Shown here: positions 42,960 through 51,068 of the stretch, piece after piece
Position numbering within the stretch: the stretch's first letter is position 1
Layout of the letters: each line of letters opens with the position of its first letter
Assembly: GCA_022712895.1 (NCBI GenBank)
Contig: JAFLJS010000045.1
Span: 26,747-90,746, forward strand
Length of the DNA: 64,000 bases
Direction: 5' to 3'
Source: Desulfocapsa sp.
GTDB taxonomy: Bacteria; Desulfobacterota; Desulfobulbia; Desulfobulbales; Desulfocapsaceae
The notes under the pieces: generated by a model
Databases searched by the model: none
The model's input: only the letters and a program-made list of their open reading frames with translations
Told to the model about the DNA's origin: nothing
Program-made: the position numbers and the translations under genes

Positions 42960-44116
42960 TCACCTCTCCCCACATCGCCGATTTCTTTTCTGATATTATC
43001 GGCATTGATAAACAAATTTTTCAAACAAGCATCATGGGTATCAGCCGTAGAAAATAATGTACATATCGGCTGTCCCGGTTTGATTTCATCTCCAGGGAAA
43101 GGAATGTCTTTCCTTCCCATTGCTGACCAGTCTTTGGTGCTTTTTATTGTGAGCTCATTTCGAGCAAAAACAATACCCTTTCCATAATAATTGCCATTTA
43201 TATGTTCTGATAGGTTGAAGGCAGGCAATCGGCCATCACAAGCGTCAAGGTGCATGGTATAGAGATTGAGTCCGTAGGCCCGTTCAATCAATTCCATTGA
43301 GCCTGTATAACGTGGGTTTATCTCGATTAGAAATGGACGCATTTTTCCATTCTTTCCTTTGGATAATATGAAATCCATACCTCCAACACCTTGTAACCCA
43401 AAACGTTCAATTAACTTGTTCAATATGTTTCCGACTTCTGTAAGTAAAGGAGAATGATTGCCGGCCTTCAAAGGCAGTGGCAATATATTGCCACACCAGG
43501 CATGTCCACTCACTCCAAACTCAGACAGCCCAATAAGCTGGCGAGTCAATCCGAGAACCACTCCCTTTTTACCGTCGGCTACAAAAGCTGCGGAGGCTGG
43601 TATTCCTTCCATATACATTTGAAGGATCGAACGTTCATCAAGTGCATTTCCATCCCAGAATTGAACGTTACTGCCTCCGCCACCATCGACGGGTTTACAA
43701 AGCCATTTATCTATAGCGCTTACTTGTCCCTCTTCGCCTGGCAACAGTGTCGCTGGACATGGGATGGAGCTTTCACGACAAAATTCCCTCAACACTGACC
43801 AGTCACGAATGGAGCGAATAGTTTCCGCTCCATTGCCAGCCAGAGTTGCTCGCTCGGCCAAGGCTGCTACCACTTCTGGGTGGTTTTCTAAATTAGAAGT
43901 ATAACTCACCGTATCAAACAGAAGACCATTGCTCGCTTTCAGTAGGTTTTCTGCACTGAATGGTAGCTGGAATTCTCTGGCCAAAGAAAAATTGGAGGTT
44001 AAATTTTTCTGATCCTGATCGCCAAAAAAATCGAGAGTTAATACATCGGGGTTGCTTTTCACAGCTGACTCTGCCATGGCCCGAGTGCTTAATCCAATTA
44101 GTAGATGTGGCTTCAC
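42956..44116 (-). CDS. ATP-grasp protein of the H4MPT cluster (OrfY-like)
   Basis: 386 residues. ATP-grasp features are CKPVDGGGGSNVQFW, LQMYMEGIPASAAFVADG and FLIEINPRYTGSMELIERA. The N-terminal ~120 residues (HLLIGLSTRAMAESAVKS, LTLDFFGDQD) form a Rossmann-like preATP-grasp domain. A homologue called OrfY is a constant part of bacterial H4MPT gene clusters; it likely ligates an amino acid or other acid to a cofactor precursor, but the substrate is not known to me. Starts with GTG sharing a G with the mtdB stop (TAGTG). Confidence 0.85.
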   Translation of the reverse strand: MKPHLLIGLSTRAMAESAVKSNPDVLTLDFFGDQDQKNLTSNFSLAREFQLPFSAENLLKASNGLLFDTVSYTSNLENHPEVVAALAERATLAGNGAETIRSIRDWSVLREFCRESSIPCPATLLPGEEGQVSAIDKWLCKPVDGGGGSNVQFWDGNALDERSILQMYMEGIPASAAFVADGKKGVVLGLTRQLIGLSEFGVSGHAWCGNILPLPLKAGNHSPLLTEVGNILNKLIERFGLQGVGGMDFILSKGKNGKMRPFLIEINPRYTGSMELIERAYGLNLYTMHLDACDGRLPAFNLSEHINGNYYGKGIVFARNELTIKSTKDWSAMGRKDIPFPGDEIKPGQPICTLFSTADTHDACLKNLFINADNIRKEIGDVGRGE

Positions 44117-44976
44117 TAGTCTTTGATTTCCTTAGCGATATCGTTGATCTCCTCAGCATCAAGGATAAGATCGTTTTGGGTAAACAGTTTTGCCACACAT
44201 TTCCGGTGAATTTTCATTTTTAATCCACCAATACCAATGGCGCCAAAAACGATCTTTCCATCCAATTCTTTTCCAGCCCAGTGAGTTTTTGTGTTTTCAA
44301 TGCCAAGAGGCGGAACTGCATTTGCATCTGCCAAAACGCGTAATGTCGGGTGCCCTGACCAGATAGATTCAGGTAGCAAAGTAATACCGGCAGCACCTGC
44401 GCAGAGAACAGCGTAAGCATCTTTCAAGATATCTTCGGTCTCTTCAATTGAACTGACTTTTGCGGCGGAAATGTTTGTTTTGAAACGCTTCTCAACGGTG
44501 GCTCTGGCTATTTCTGATTTTTCAAGGCCTCGAGAAGTAAGTAAAACATCTGCACCTTCAAGGGCTAACAATCCGGCAGCTCGCATACCAACCGGTCCGG
44601 TACCAGCAAGAATCACAATTTTTTTACCTTTGACTGATCCAACAGACAGGATTTTCCTTACGGCTGCGACTGCTGTAGTATTACAACCGTTAGAGTCAAG
44701 CATTACTGAAACACTCACAGGACCAAAAAAAGATTCTGTTACGGCTTTTAATATTGTCTCTCCGGTGGTGACATTCGATCCCCCTATAAAAACGGCAGAG
44801 TTTTTCAGATCATCTTCACCACGGGTAAACATAGCGCCAAAGACAAGGTCACGAACGTGATCCGGAATTATATTCCCGTACTGAAGAATATGATCCACCC
44901 CCGCATCGTAGGCAGTAATTGCATCAAAAACACTAGAGGACTCATCACTATCCAGTTGAATCAAAATCTTTTTCAT
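44116..44976 (-). CDS. mtdB: NAD(P)-dependent methylene-H4MPT dehydrogenase
   Basis: 286 residues. MtdA/MtdB family motifs are seen: ILIQLDSDESSSVFDAITAYDAG, FGAMFTRG, FIGGSNVTTGE, MLDSNGCNTTAVAAV and the nucleotide-binding IVILAGTGPVGMRAAGLLALEG, then LADANAVPPLGIE. Oxidises methylene-H4MPT to methenyl-H4MPT using NAD+ or NADP+; being in an H4MPT island it is MtdB rather than the H4F-linked MtdA. This makes the pathway NAD(P)-linked, unlike F420-linked archaeal Mtd. Confidence 0.93.
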   Translation of the reverse strand: MKKILIQLDSDESSSVFDAITAYDAGVDHILQYGNIIPDHVRDLVFGAMFTRGEDDLKNSAVFIGGSNVTTGETILKAVTESFFGPVSVSVMLDSNGCNTTAVAAVRKILSVGSVKGKKIVILAGTGPVGMRAAGLLALEGADVLLTSRGLEKSEIARATVEKRFKTNISAAKVSSIEETEDILKDAYAVLCAGAAGITLLPESIWSGHPTLRVLADANAVPPLGIENTKTHWAGKELDGKIVFGAIGIGGLKMKIHRKCVAKLFTQNDLILDAEEINDIAKEIKD

Positions 44977-45010
44977 TGAGTTGTTTCTCCTTTAACTCAT
45001 AATTGTAATG

Positions 45011-46090
45011 TCAAATTTGATTGATCTCTGCTTGTGGTCTAACTTCCTGCTCAAATAAATTTTGCTGAAAGAAAGTCCCGCTGCTGCGACCCGTCTTCAA
45101 TTTGTTTGGGTTTACATCTTTAATATTCTTTATTTCTGCACCTCGATTACTGGCAGAGGCAACAATAACAGTCCCTTTTATTTTGTTTTTCTTTAAAAAA
45201 TGTCTCATTTCGTCTGCAAGCATGTCAGCTTCTTTGCTTAAGGCCAGCCCGTATATAGCTGGTCCCCAAGAGCTTTGTCCGGCACCGAATGCACCCGAAG
45301 AGAGGAGATGGTTAATCAATTTATAGGATGTCTTTTCACAATAAATGCCACCCTGTACTGGTTTAAAAAAGAGACCTGTCTGACGATCAAGTTCTGTCAG
45401 CGCTTTGCCAAATATCTCAATGTCACGTGATATAAAAGAAGGCAGTAACTGCATCATGACTAAGCGACATATCTTTTCTGAGATGTCTTTTGAGGGTTTC
45501 AACTTACCCATGGCTTTCTTTTCCTGATCCCCTGACAGACCCTGTTTTTGGTGGGGGATTGTGACAACAAATTTCCATTCATCAGGGAAATCAAATCTAA
45601 AAAGAGTTTCTGGGGGAGTTGCAATGGGATTGGCGTTGTGATCCAGCTTTTTCCCCGAATCGATTATCAGGCCACCACGTTCAAAGCTTTGGATACCGAT
45701 GCTTGATCTTTTACCCCGGCCCATTATTCTTGAAATCTCGCTGATAGGGTCTTTAATGCCATAGATTTTGGACAGGCCTACGGATATTGCCAGAGCCAGT
45801 TGGCTGCCAGAACCGAGCCCTTTGTGTTCTGGAATATTCTTATGTACTTGAATCAATACATTGGGATCTGTTTTGTAATGATCCGAAAATGTTTTAATGC
45901 AGGATACAATTCGCTGGGATAAAACACGGTTTGCATTTTTTATAGTGAGAGTACGATTTTTTGTAATAGTGATTTCTGTATAGGGATTTGACAGGGAAAC
46001 ACCGATACTGCCATAGCGCCTTCCCAGATTTCCATTCAAATCCATAAAGCCGAGATGCAAGCGACTTAAGGTTTTTATGCGTACGGACAT
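45011..46090 (-). CDS. mptG: Beta-ribofuranosylaminobenzene 5'-phosphate synthase
   Basis: 359 residues from ATG 46090, since AGAGG lies seven bases before it and only one base before the ATG at 46096. It is a GHMP-kinase-fold enzyme with LSRLHLGFMDLNGNLGRRYG near the start, VHKNIPEHKGLGSGSQLALA as the glycine-rich loop and GAFGAGQSSWGPAIYGL later. RFAP synthase joins p-aminobenzoate to PRPP with loss of CO2, the committed step to H4MPT. The supply gene pabBC is in the other arm. It lies 34 bases upstream of mtdB. Confidence 0.92.
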   Translation of the reverse strand: MSVRIKTLSRLHLGFMDLNGNLGRRYGSIGVSLSNPYTEITITKNRTLTIKNANRVLSQRIVSCIKTFSDHYKTDPNVLIQVHKNIPEHKGLGSGSQLALAISVGLSKIYGIKDPISEISRIMGRGKRSSIGIQSFERGGLIIDSGKKLDHNANPIATPPETLFRFDFPDEWKFVVTIPHQKQGLSGDQEKKAMGKLKPSKDISEKICRLVMMQLLPSFISRDIEIFGKALTELDRQTGLFFKPVQGGIYCEKTSYKLINHLLSSGAFGAGQSSWGPAIYGLALSKEADMLADEMRHFLKKNKIKGTVIVASASNRGAEIKNIKDVNPNKLKTGRSSGTFFQQNLFEQEVRPQAEINQI

Positions 46091-46204
46091 TGACATACCT
46101 CTTAGACATTTTTTAGGTCAAATGGTGCAATTTTGTAATTACAGGAAAATCTGTACACATAAATAATTGCTTGTATACATTAAGACTGTCTTAAGGGAAC
46201 ATTG

Positions 46205-46789
46205 TTACTCTTTCACATTATGTTTCATGAGCATTGGAATATCCTCAGGAGTATCCAATACTGTAATACCTGGCATGTTCTGGAGTTTCGTAGTGTTCTC
46301 AGCGTCCAGATCTCGGGTCAATAATTCAAGAATACTTCCGTCTGGAAGCGTTGTTTTGACTTCCTGTCCTTCTCTTTCCACAGGAAGTAGGAATACATGT
46401 GTTTTAGTTCTGTTTGTCATCGATACCATATTGGTTATCAACGAATCGGATACCCCGTGGACTATTTTAGCCACAGAGTTGCCTGTTGTCGGAGCAACCA
46501 GAAGAGCATCGAACCTGCCAGTCTGTAATGAACCAACTATAAAAGGTGTATTAGCGTCTTTTTCGAGTAAAATTTTATCAGCAATATCTGGTAATGTCTC
46601 CCAGAGCCGATATATCTTAATGACTCTGATTGCGGCTTGGGACAGAACGGCAGTTATCTCTATTTGACCTTGTTTTTTCCAGTCTTCCATTACCTTGAAA
46701 GTCTCCGGCAGCTGATCGCCAGCGCCAGTTATTCCCCAAGCCAATTTGAATTTTCCGGAACCAGTCTTCTTTGATTTGTTTTCTGTCAT
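46205..46789 (-). CDS. dmrB: Flavoprotein, DmrB-like dihydromethanopterin reductase
   Basis: 194 residues of the archaeoflavoprotein/flavin-prenyl-decarboxylase-like fold: KLAWGITGAGDQLPET, VLSQAAIRVIKIYRLWE, VGSLQTGRFDALLVAPTTGNSVAKIVHGVSDSL, with FMN-binding Ser/Thr in ITGAGD and APTTGNS. Archaeal DmrB and the related bacterial DmrX reduce dihydromethanopterin to H4MPT. Context with mptG and mtdB supports that function. No 4Fe-4S motif is visible. Confidence 0.85.
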   Translation of the reverse strand: MTENKSKKTGSGKFKLAWGITGAGDQLPETFKVMEDWKKQGQIEITAVLSQAAIRVIKIYRLWETLPDIADKILLEKDANTPFIVGSLQTGRFDALLVAPTTGNSVAKIVHGVSDSLITNMVSMTNRTKTHVFLLPVEREGQEVKTTLPDGSILELLTRDLDAENTTKLQNMPGITVLDTPEDIPMLMKHNVKE

Positions 46790-47004
46790 GTTCTCACTCT
46801 ATAGTTGTTAAATCATTATCCAAAGTTGACCAGCTCACAAGGTCGCATAATTGGTTGAACATTTTGGATGGAATAGGGGCTCTCTTGCACATTTTCTTTA
46901 TCACTCCAAAGCTAGAACTCAGCTTAACAGTGGTTAGTACAAAATAAGCCCCTCCCATCCAGTTCCAATGTAACAATTCCTGTCAAACACATCTCAGGAA
47001 GAAC

Positions 47005-47211
47005 CTATTTGATAATAGCCTCTGAACATTCGGGGCATAGAACTCTGGGAAGTTTCTTTTTTAACTTCTGGGGAGGTAACGGATACCCTCCTTCCCACAT
47101 ATCAACATCTTCTCTGATCACGTGTTCCTTACACAGGGCCATACCGCATACTATACAAATAGCGATAGCCTCTGTCTCATCCCCAAGCTGTGAACAAACA
47201 TAACATTTCAT
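47005..47211 (-). CDS. DUF2180-family small Cys-rich protein
   Basis: 68 residues from ATG 47211, with GAGGAG eight bases upstream; the longer frame from 47340 has an unsupported leader. It is MKCYVC, then ICIVCGMALCKEHVIRED, a conserved MWEGGYPLPP and LCPECSEAIIK, with four or more CxxC knuckles suggesting one or two zinc sites. It fits the DUF2180 family, known to me mainly from archaea and of unknown function. It lies between the aquaporin and dmrB, with an inverted-repeat region upstream. Confidence 0.78.
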   Translation of the reverse strand: MKCYVCSQLGDETEAIAICIVCGMALCKEHVIREDVDMWEGGYPLPPQKLKKKLPRVLCPECSEAIIK

Positions 47212-47330
47212 AACAATTACTCCTCTTTGTTGAGTAGTCTCTCTGCTGAGATATTCATTGGTTGACAAATATACAGCCAAAATAGTGTTGGCGGCATATT
47301 GGAAACAATTCATTCTCCCAAGGCCTACGA

Positions 47331-47429
47331 TAAGAACCACAAATAAAAATTGAGATATTCATAGCGTCTGACTCGATCTTTGAGTCGTGGTTCTTATGGT
47401 AATAATATACGCTATACTGTATAACGTAT
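47331..47429. promoter_or_regulatory. Inverted repeats between aquaporin and DUF2180 genes
   Basis: TAAGAACCAC (47331-47340) and GTGGTTCTTA (47387-47396) form a long-range perfect inverted repeat with a smaller hairpin (GACTC..GAGTC) inside. Next to it, 47407-47429 is a near-perfect palindrome (ATACGcTATAC and GTATAaCGTAT). These may be a transcriptional operator and a leader or terminator structure for the minus-strand genes. Confidence 0.5.
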
Positions 47430-47473
47430 CTTTAGGTCACTCTAGCCATGCCATATTTTATACAAATAAGGCA

Positions 47474-48211
47474 TTAGGAGTCGAGTTGTTTGGAGGGACT
47501 GGTGCCAGCAATAAAATCATAAACAAACACTGCTGTTACCGCTCCTAAAATGGGTGCAAGAGAATAAACCAGAACAAATTGATCCCATGGATTTGGGCCA
47601 CCAAATATAAGGTTACCAATATATGGTCCAAGAGTTCGAATTGGATTTATCGATGATCCTGTTAAGGGGCCAAGAGTAATAATAATACCAACTACGGCCA
47701 TACCGATCATCCAACCAGCCCAGCCAGCAGGAGCTCTGTCATCAACAGCAACTCCCATAATTGTCAGCATGAGGAAAAAAGTACCAATAAATTCACCAAG
47801 CATTCCCATGGGAATAGTTACACCAGCACCACTGTTTATAGTGGTAGCTCCTAAACCGTGAACAGTTGATGCTTCAGTTCCGATGCAAGCGACAAGAAGT
47901 AATGCCGCAAGGATTGCACCAAAGCCCTGGAAAAGAATGTAAGGGAAAACATCCTTCCATGGGAAACGACCTCGTGAGGCCAGGGCAATAGTCACTGCAG
48001 GGTTGATATGACACCCGGAAATCTTTCCAACAATATGTATGGCAAGAGCAACAGCGATACCAAAAGCCATTGCAATGGCAAGTACGTCAGATAATCCGTT
48101 CACACCAACTATTCCGGCTACGATACCAGCACCTGGCCCAATCCAAACCAACATGAATGTACCCAGCATTTCTGCAAAGTATTTTTGCATTGAAGAAGGT
48201 TCGTTATCCAT
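47474..48211 (-). CDS. MIP-family channel (aquaporin/glyceroporin, AqpM-like)
   Basis: 245 residues from ATG 48211, nine bases after a GGAG; an ATG at 48220 touches that site. Six membrane helices are evident. The first pore motif is INPAVT (about residue 70 from this start) and the second is INPIRT, with NPI in place of NPA as in some archaeal AqpM-like channels. The fold conducts water, glycerol or small neutral molecules. Located between DUF2193 and DUF2180 genes at the head of the C1 arm; import of a small C1 or polyol substrate is an idea, not shown. Confidence 0.9.
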   Translation of the reverse strand: MDNEPSSMQKYFAEMLGTFMLVWIGPGAGIVAGIVGVNGLSDVLAIAMAFGIAVALAIHIVGKISGCHINPAVTIALASRGRFPWKDVFPYILFQGFGAILAALLLVACIGTEASTVHGLGATTINSGAGVTIPMGMLGEFIGTFFLMLTIMGVAVDDRAPAGWAGWMIGMAVVGIIITLGPLTGSSINPIRTLGPYIGNLIFGGPNPWDQFVLVYSLAPILGAVTAVFVYDFIAGTSPSKQLDS

Positions 48212-48284
48212 AATCTCCATCTCCTTTTATTTTTATAAAGGGGCACCCTGGAAAAGCAGGTTTCTCATTCAAAATCAAAAGATC

Positions 48285-48338
48285 TTGAATGCTTTACCGT
48301 GGAGCACGCAAAGGATATTCCACGGATAAGGCATTCAA
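48285..48338 (-). promoter_or_regulatory. Nested hairpin in the leader of the MIP gene
   Basis: TTGAATGC...GCATTCAA encloses CCGTGGA...TCCACGG, giving an extended imperfect stem-loop about 75-130 bases upstream of the MIP start. It may be a leader regulatory structure or mRNA-stabilising element after the DUF2193 terminator. Confidence 0.5.
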
Positions 48339-48384
48339 AATGCAGAAGATATTGCATTGAGATACAATTTCCCAAGGTAACTTG

Positions 48385-48425
48385 AAAAAAGTTTTTAAAT
48401 CAGGCAGAGATCCCTCTGCCTGATT
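48385..48425 (-). terminator. Intrinsic terminator after the DUF2193 gene
   Basis: On the minus strand AATCAGGCAGAG pairs with TCTGCCTGATT around a short loop, followed by TTAAAAACTTTTTT. It would end most transcripts from the DUF2193 promoter before the MIP gene. Confidence 0.75.
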
Positions 48426-48451
48426 GGAAATAGTACCAATTCGCAGATGTT

Positions 48452-49984
48452 CTAGATTGCAACATCAAACTGGCAATAACCTTTTTTGCCAGCGCCAATT
48501 CCTTTTACCATGGGAACGTTTCGTTTGTTCAACTTGGTAATTGCACAGTCTTTACATCCTCTGAGCGGAGAACCTGGCTTTGTAGGATCAAGTGCAATGA
48601 TGTTGGTCATCAAGGTTGCAGTGGTACATTCTGGTGTCAAATAACAAGGGAAATCTGACATGCTCATAAGAGCGGCAAAACGCTGTGTGATTGCGCATGC
48701 AGGATATGTGTAGCGTTGTGGATTCATGACAACTTCATGATTGTCAATAGGGCTGAGATCCACTTCTACACCACCAACTTTTCCGCCTTTACCGATAGGT
48801 TTAATATCAAGAATCCTCTCACCTCGGCTCAGAATATCAATAAAGTCAGCATTATGAAGTTCATCAGCTTCACCGCGCTTGGGATTCATAACGGCATAGT
48901 TGTGGAAACGTGTATTAAACAGATCGACGACCATAGGTGCCGTGAAGCTGTCCTGCCAAAGGATATAGGCAGTAGCACAGGCTGGGGCGCCCGTTGCAAC
49001 GGATAAAACATTGTATGGGTTTTTGTAAGCACCTTGCTCCAAGCCACGGCGCAGGGTATTTTCAAAAACACCCATTACGGACTCGTAGATACCGAAAACC
49101 ATGTCATCTTTGAACATATTGAAAGCAGATTGAGCAATGTGATGCCCAATATCACCTACGCAGTAGGCAGGAACAGTCACAATGTTTGCAGCGTGTACAC
49201 CAGCTTTCAAGGCAGCAAGTACGACTGGCTTCATTGTCTCTTTGTATGCCGCCATATATTTGCGGGTATCAAAGGAAGTGTGAGGTCCATGGCCACCCAA
49301 ATTATGAGTATCCATTAATTTAGCTTGTGCCTCAACTGGCTCGCTGTAGATATACTGAAATTGCTTAACTTCAGCTGCTTCAGCATCGCCAACGGTTTCT
49401 CCTGCTTCCAAAGCTGCGCGGAAGGCTGCTCCAATACCATACGAAGTATTCATACCCCAGGACTTGGAGGAGATGATTGTGTGCTTATGGTCAAGAGGAA
49501 TATCAAGGTCTTTGAGGATTTGGTTAACCATGTTAGGTACGGAACCGCAAGAGTATCCGAAATCTACCACACAGGTCAATCCATACATTCCACCATAACG
49601 TCTTACAGATTCACGTCCGACGAGCGCCTGATTGTCGGCGATGGCAGCGATAAATTTATCCATGGAGTCTTTGAATCCAGGATACTCATCGTAGAGTATT
49701 TCTAAAATTGGTGGGGTTTGATAATGTTCAACAAAAGGATCATCTTCAGGACGAATTGTATCAGTCAGACTTGTAAGGATATCGTAATGTGCATTTACAG
49801 ATTTAACATGAAGATCAATAACTTCCTGGGACTGTCCTTCAGCTGCTACCATTTTATTTACGGCATCAACATAAGGTTTACAGTCAGTGAGTTTGAACTC
49901 TCCACCTCTTTTTGCTTTTATAACGGAAAATACTGCTTTTGTTGCACCAACTGCCTCATTAATCATTTTTTCATAGATCGCCAT
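48452..49984 (-). CDS. DUF2193-family protein (archaeal-type, unknown function)
   Basis: 510 residues from ATG 49984, which has GGAGG nine bases upstream (an in-frame ATG at 50068 sits too close to its GGAGGTG). The opening MAIYEKMINEAVGATKAVFS, then EGQSQEVIDLHVKSVNAHYD, TIRPEDDPFVEHYQTPPILE, RRYGGMYGLTCVVDF, NIVTVPAYCVGDIGHHI and the C-terminal Cys motif GCKDCAITKLN match my memory of DUF2193 (COG4050), a family of methanogens. The function is unknown. It is soluble with no signal peptide, and conserved His and Cys residues suggest metal binding. Two copies of a structured RNA precede it. Confidence 0.78.
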   Translation of the reverse strand: MAIYEKMINEAVGATKAVFSVIKAKRGGEFKLTDCKPYVDAVNKMVAAEGQSQEVIDLHVKSVNAHYDILTSLTDTIRPEDDPFVEHYQTPPILEILYDEYPGFKDSMDKFIAAIADNQALVGRESVRRYGGMYGLTCVVDFGYSCGSVPNMVNQILKDLDIPLDHKHTIISSKSWGMNTSYGIGAAFRAALEAGETVGDAEAAEVKQFQYIYSEPVEAQAKLMDTHNLGGHGPHTSFDTRKYMAAYKETMKPVVLAALKAGVHAANIVTVPAYCVGDIGHHIAQSAFNMFKDDMVFGIYESVMGVFENTLRRGLEQGAYKNPYNVLSVATGAPACATAYILWQDSFTAPMVVDLFNTRFHNYAVMNPKRGEADELHNADFIDILSRGERILDIKPIGKGGKVGGVEVDLSPIDNHEVVMNPQRYTYPACAITQRFAALMSMSDFPCYLTPECTTATLMTNIIALDPTKPGSPLRGCKDCAITKLNKRNVPMVKGIGAGKKGYCQFDVAI

Positions 49985-50107
49985 ACTTTTGTGCCTCCGT
50001 CGTGTTTGTAGTCGTTTGAATTCGTTTTTTTTGTTCGTGTAGTTCAAAAAACAGTAACGTCCAGACATCACCTCCTTTGCGGTACAGGATTTAGGGCGGA
50101 ACCAAAT

Positions 50108-50235
50108 AAAAAAAACCGACCTGCCATTGTTAGGCAACTCGGTTATGTCGGAATCCCAAGCTGCTTTATTATTGCAGCCTGGCTATGATTGGGTGTGAAC
50201 TATCCCATAGCAAGCAGTCCCTTTACAGGGTAGCT
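50108..50235 (-). ncRNA. Conserved structured RNA, copy B (upstream of DUF2193)
   Basis: Reads AGCTACCCTGTAAAGGGA and CTGCTTGCTATGGG exactly as copy A. The following helices are CTATGGG...CCCAatCATAG, AGGCTGC...GCAGCTT and a terminator AACCGAGTTGCC...GGCAGGTCGGTT with a T run (complement of 50108-50115). Loops and linkers differ from copy A while pairing is kept. It ends 124 bases before the DUF2193 ATG, so it is a leader or an independent small RNA. Confidence 0.75.
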
Positions 50236-50453
50236 ATTTTTTTAAATATAACTTTTGACAATACACATACAGGGTGGAGAAGTTTTTGGATCGCTCGCCC
50301 AAAACTCTAACAGTTTAAAGGAGAGTGCGGTGCCACCATGTGATAACTATTGTTTGCTCAAACTTGTTACTGTTTTCGCGTAAAATCTGATCTGGCTTGC
50401 TTCGGCGATGCCCACTTACAGGGGTACTGTACAAAAAGCGCATCACTCAAAAC

Positions 50454-50540
50454 AAAAAAAGCCACGCTGCATTATTCACGCAGCCTGGCTAAAATGGAAT
50501 ATATGTTATTCCGTAGCAAGCAATCCCTAACAGGGTAGCT
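50454..50540 (-). ncRNA. Conserved structured RNA, copy C (tandem, upstream of copy B)
   Basis: Begins AGCTACCCTGTTAGGGATTG and CTTGCTACGGAAT. The helix GCTAcGGAAT...ATTCC...TTTAGC changes bases but keeps pairing relative to copies A and B. The second helix GCCAGGCTGC...GCAGCGTGGC is followed directly by seven Ts, so here it acts as the terminator and the third helix is absent. About 220 bases separate it from copy B. Confidence 0.72.
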
Positions 50541-51068
50541 ATATATTTTATATACCATGATCGTTTAATAAATATCCGAACGAAGTGTTTAACAATCCAA
50601 TCCGTTTCTCTATAAATTTCTTCCTCTAAAGGAACAAGCGGTCATCGTTATTATGAGTATACAAAGATCACGGGGGCTGTCAATGGTTTTTTGATAATTT
50701 TGGTTTTTTGTTTACGATAATCTTCTCTGTAAGTTATCTGTTGCCAGGGTATTTGTGAGATAAAATGCTGATTTTTTCCTCAGATTTATGTCTTCTTCAT
50801 CTGATGGTATCGCTTACTAGTCATACGATTAGCGGCCATCGCATCCAGAATGACAGCACAGCATACTGGCTCTGCTTTTTGCCGAGCACGTCGCTAAGGC
50901 ACTGATGTGTGATTTGATAATGCATTGTACTATTCTGTTGCTAACGAAGTTTCCAGATAGCGAAAAATGGAAAAGAGATGTATTGATAAGAACAACTAAA
51001 GTCAGATTGTGTGGGGTAATAATATTCCATTTTGAAGGCGTCGTATTTATGCCAGTAGTTAAGAGAGA
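50541..51068. other. Intergenic region between the C1 arm and the DUF1254 gene
   Basis: AT-rich and without a convincing gene. It should hold the promoter for RNA copy C; a TATATAAAAT box just upstream of the copy on the minus strand (about 50541-50556) is a possible -10 region. The remaining short frames lack coding character. Confidence 0.4.

Noticed and set aside
48452-49984. Trimethylamine methyltransferase (MttB-like) identity for the DUF2193 gene
   Set aside because: C1 context and size suggested it at first, but the sequence blocks match DUF2193 and there is no in-frame TAG/pyrrolysine or MttB motif.
50350-50538. 62-residue frame over RNA copy C
   Set aside because: Covers the structured RNA and its terminator; no ribosome site or domain.
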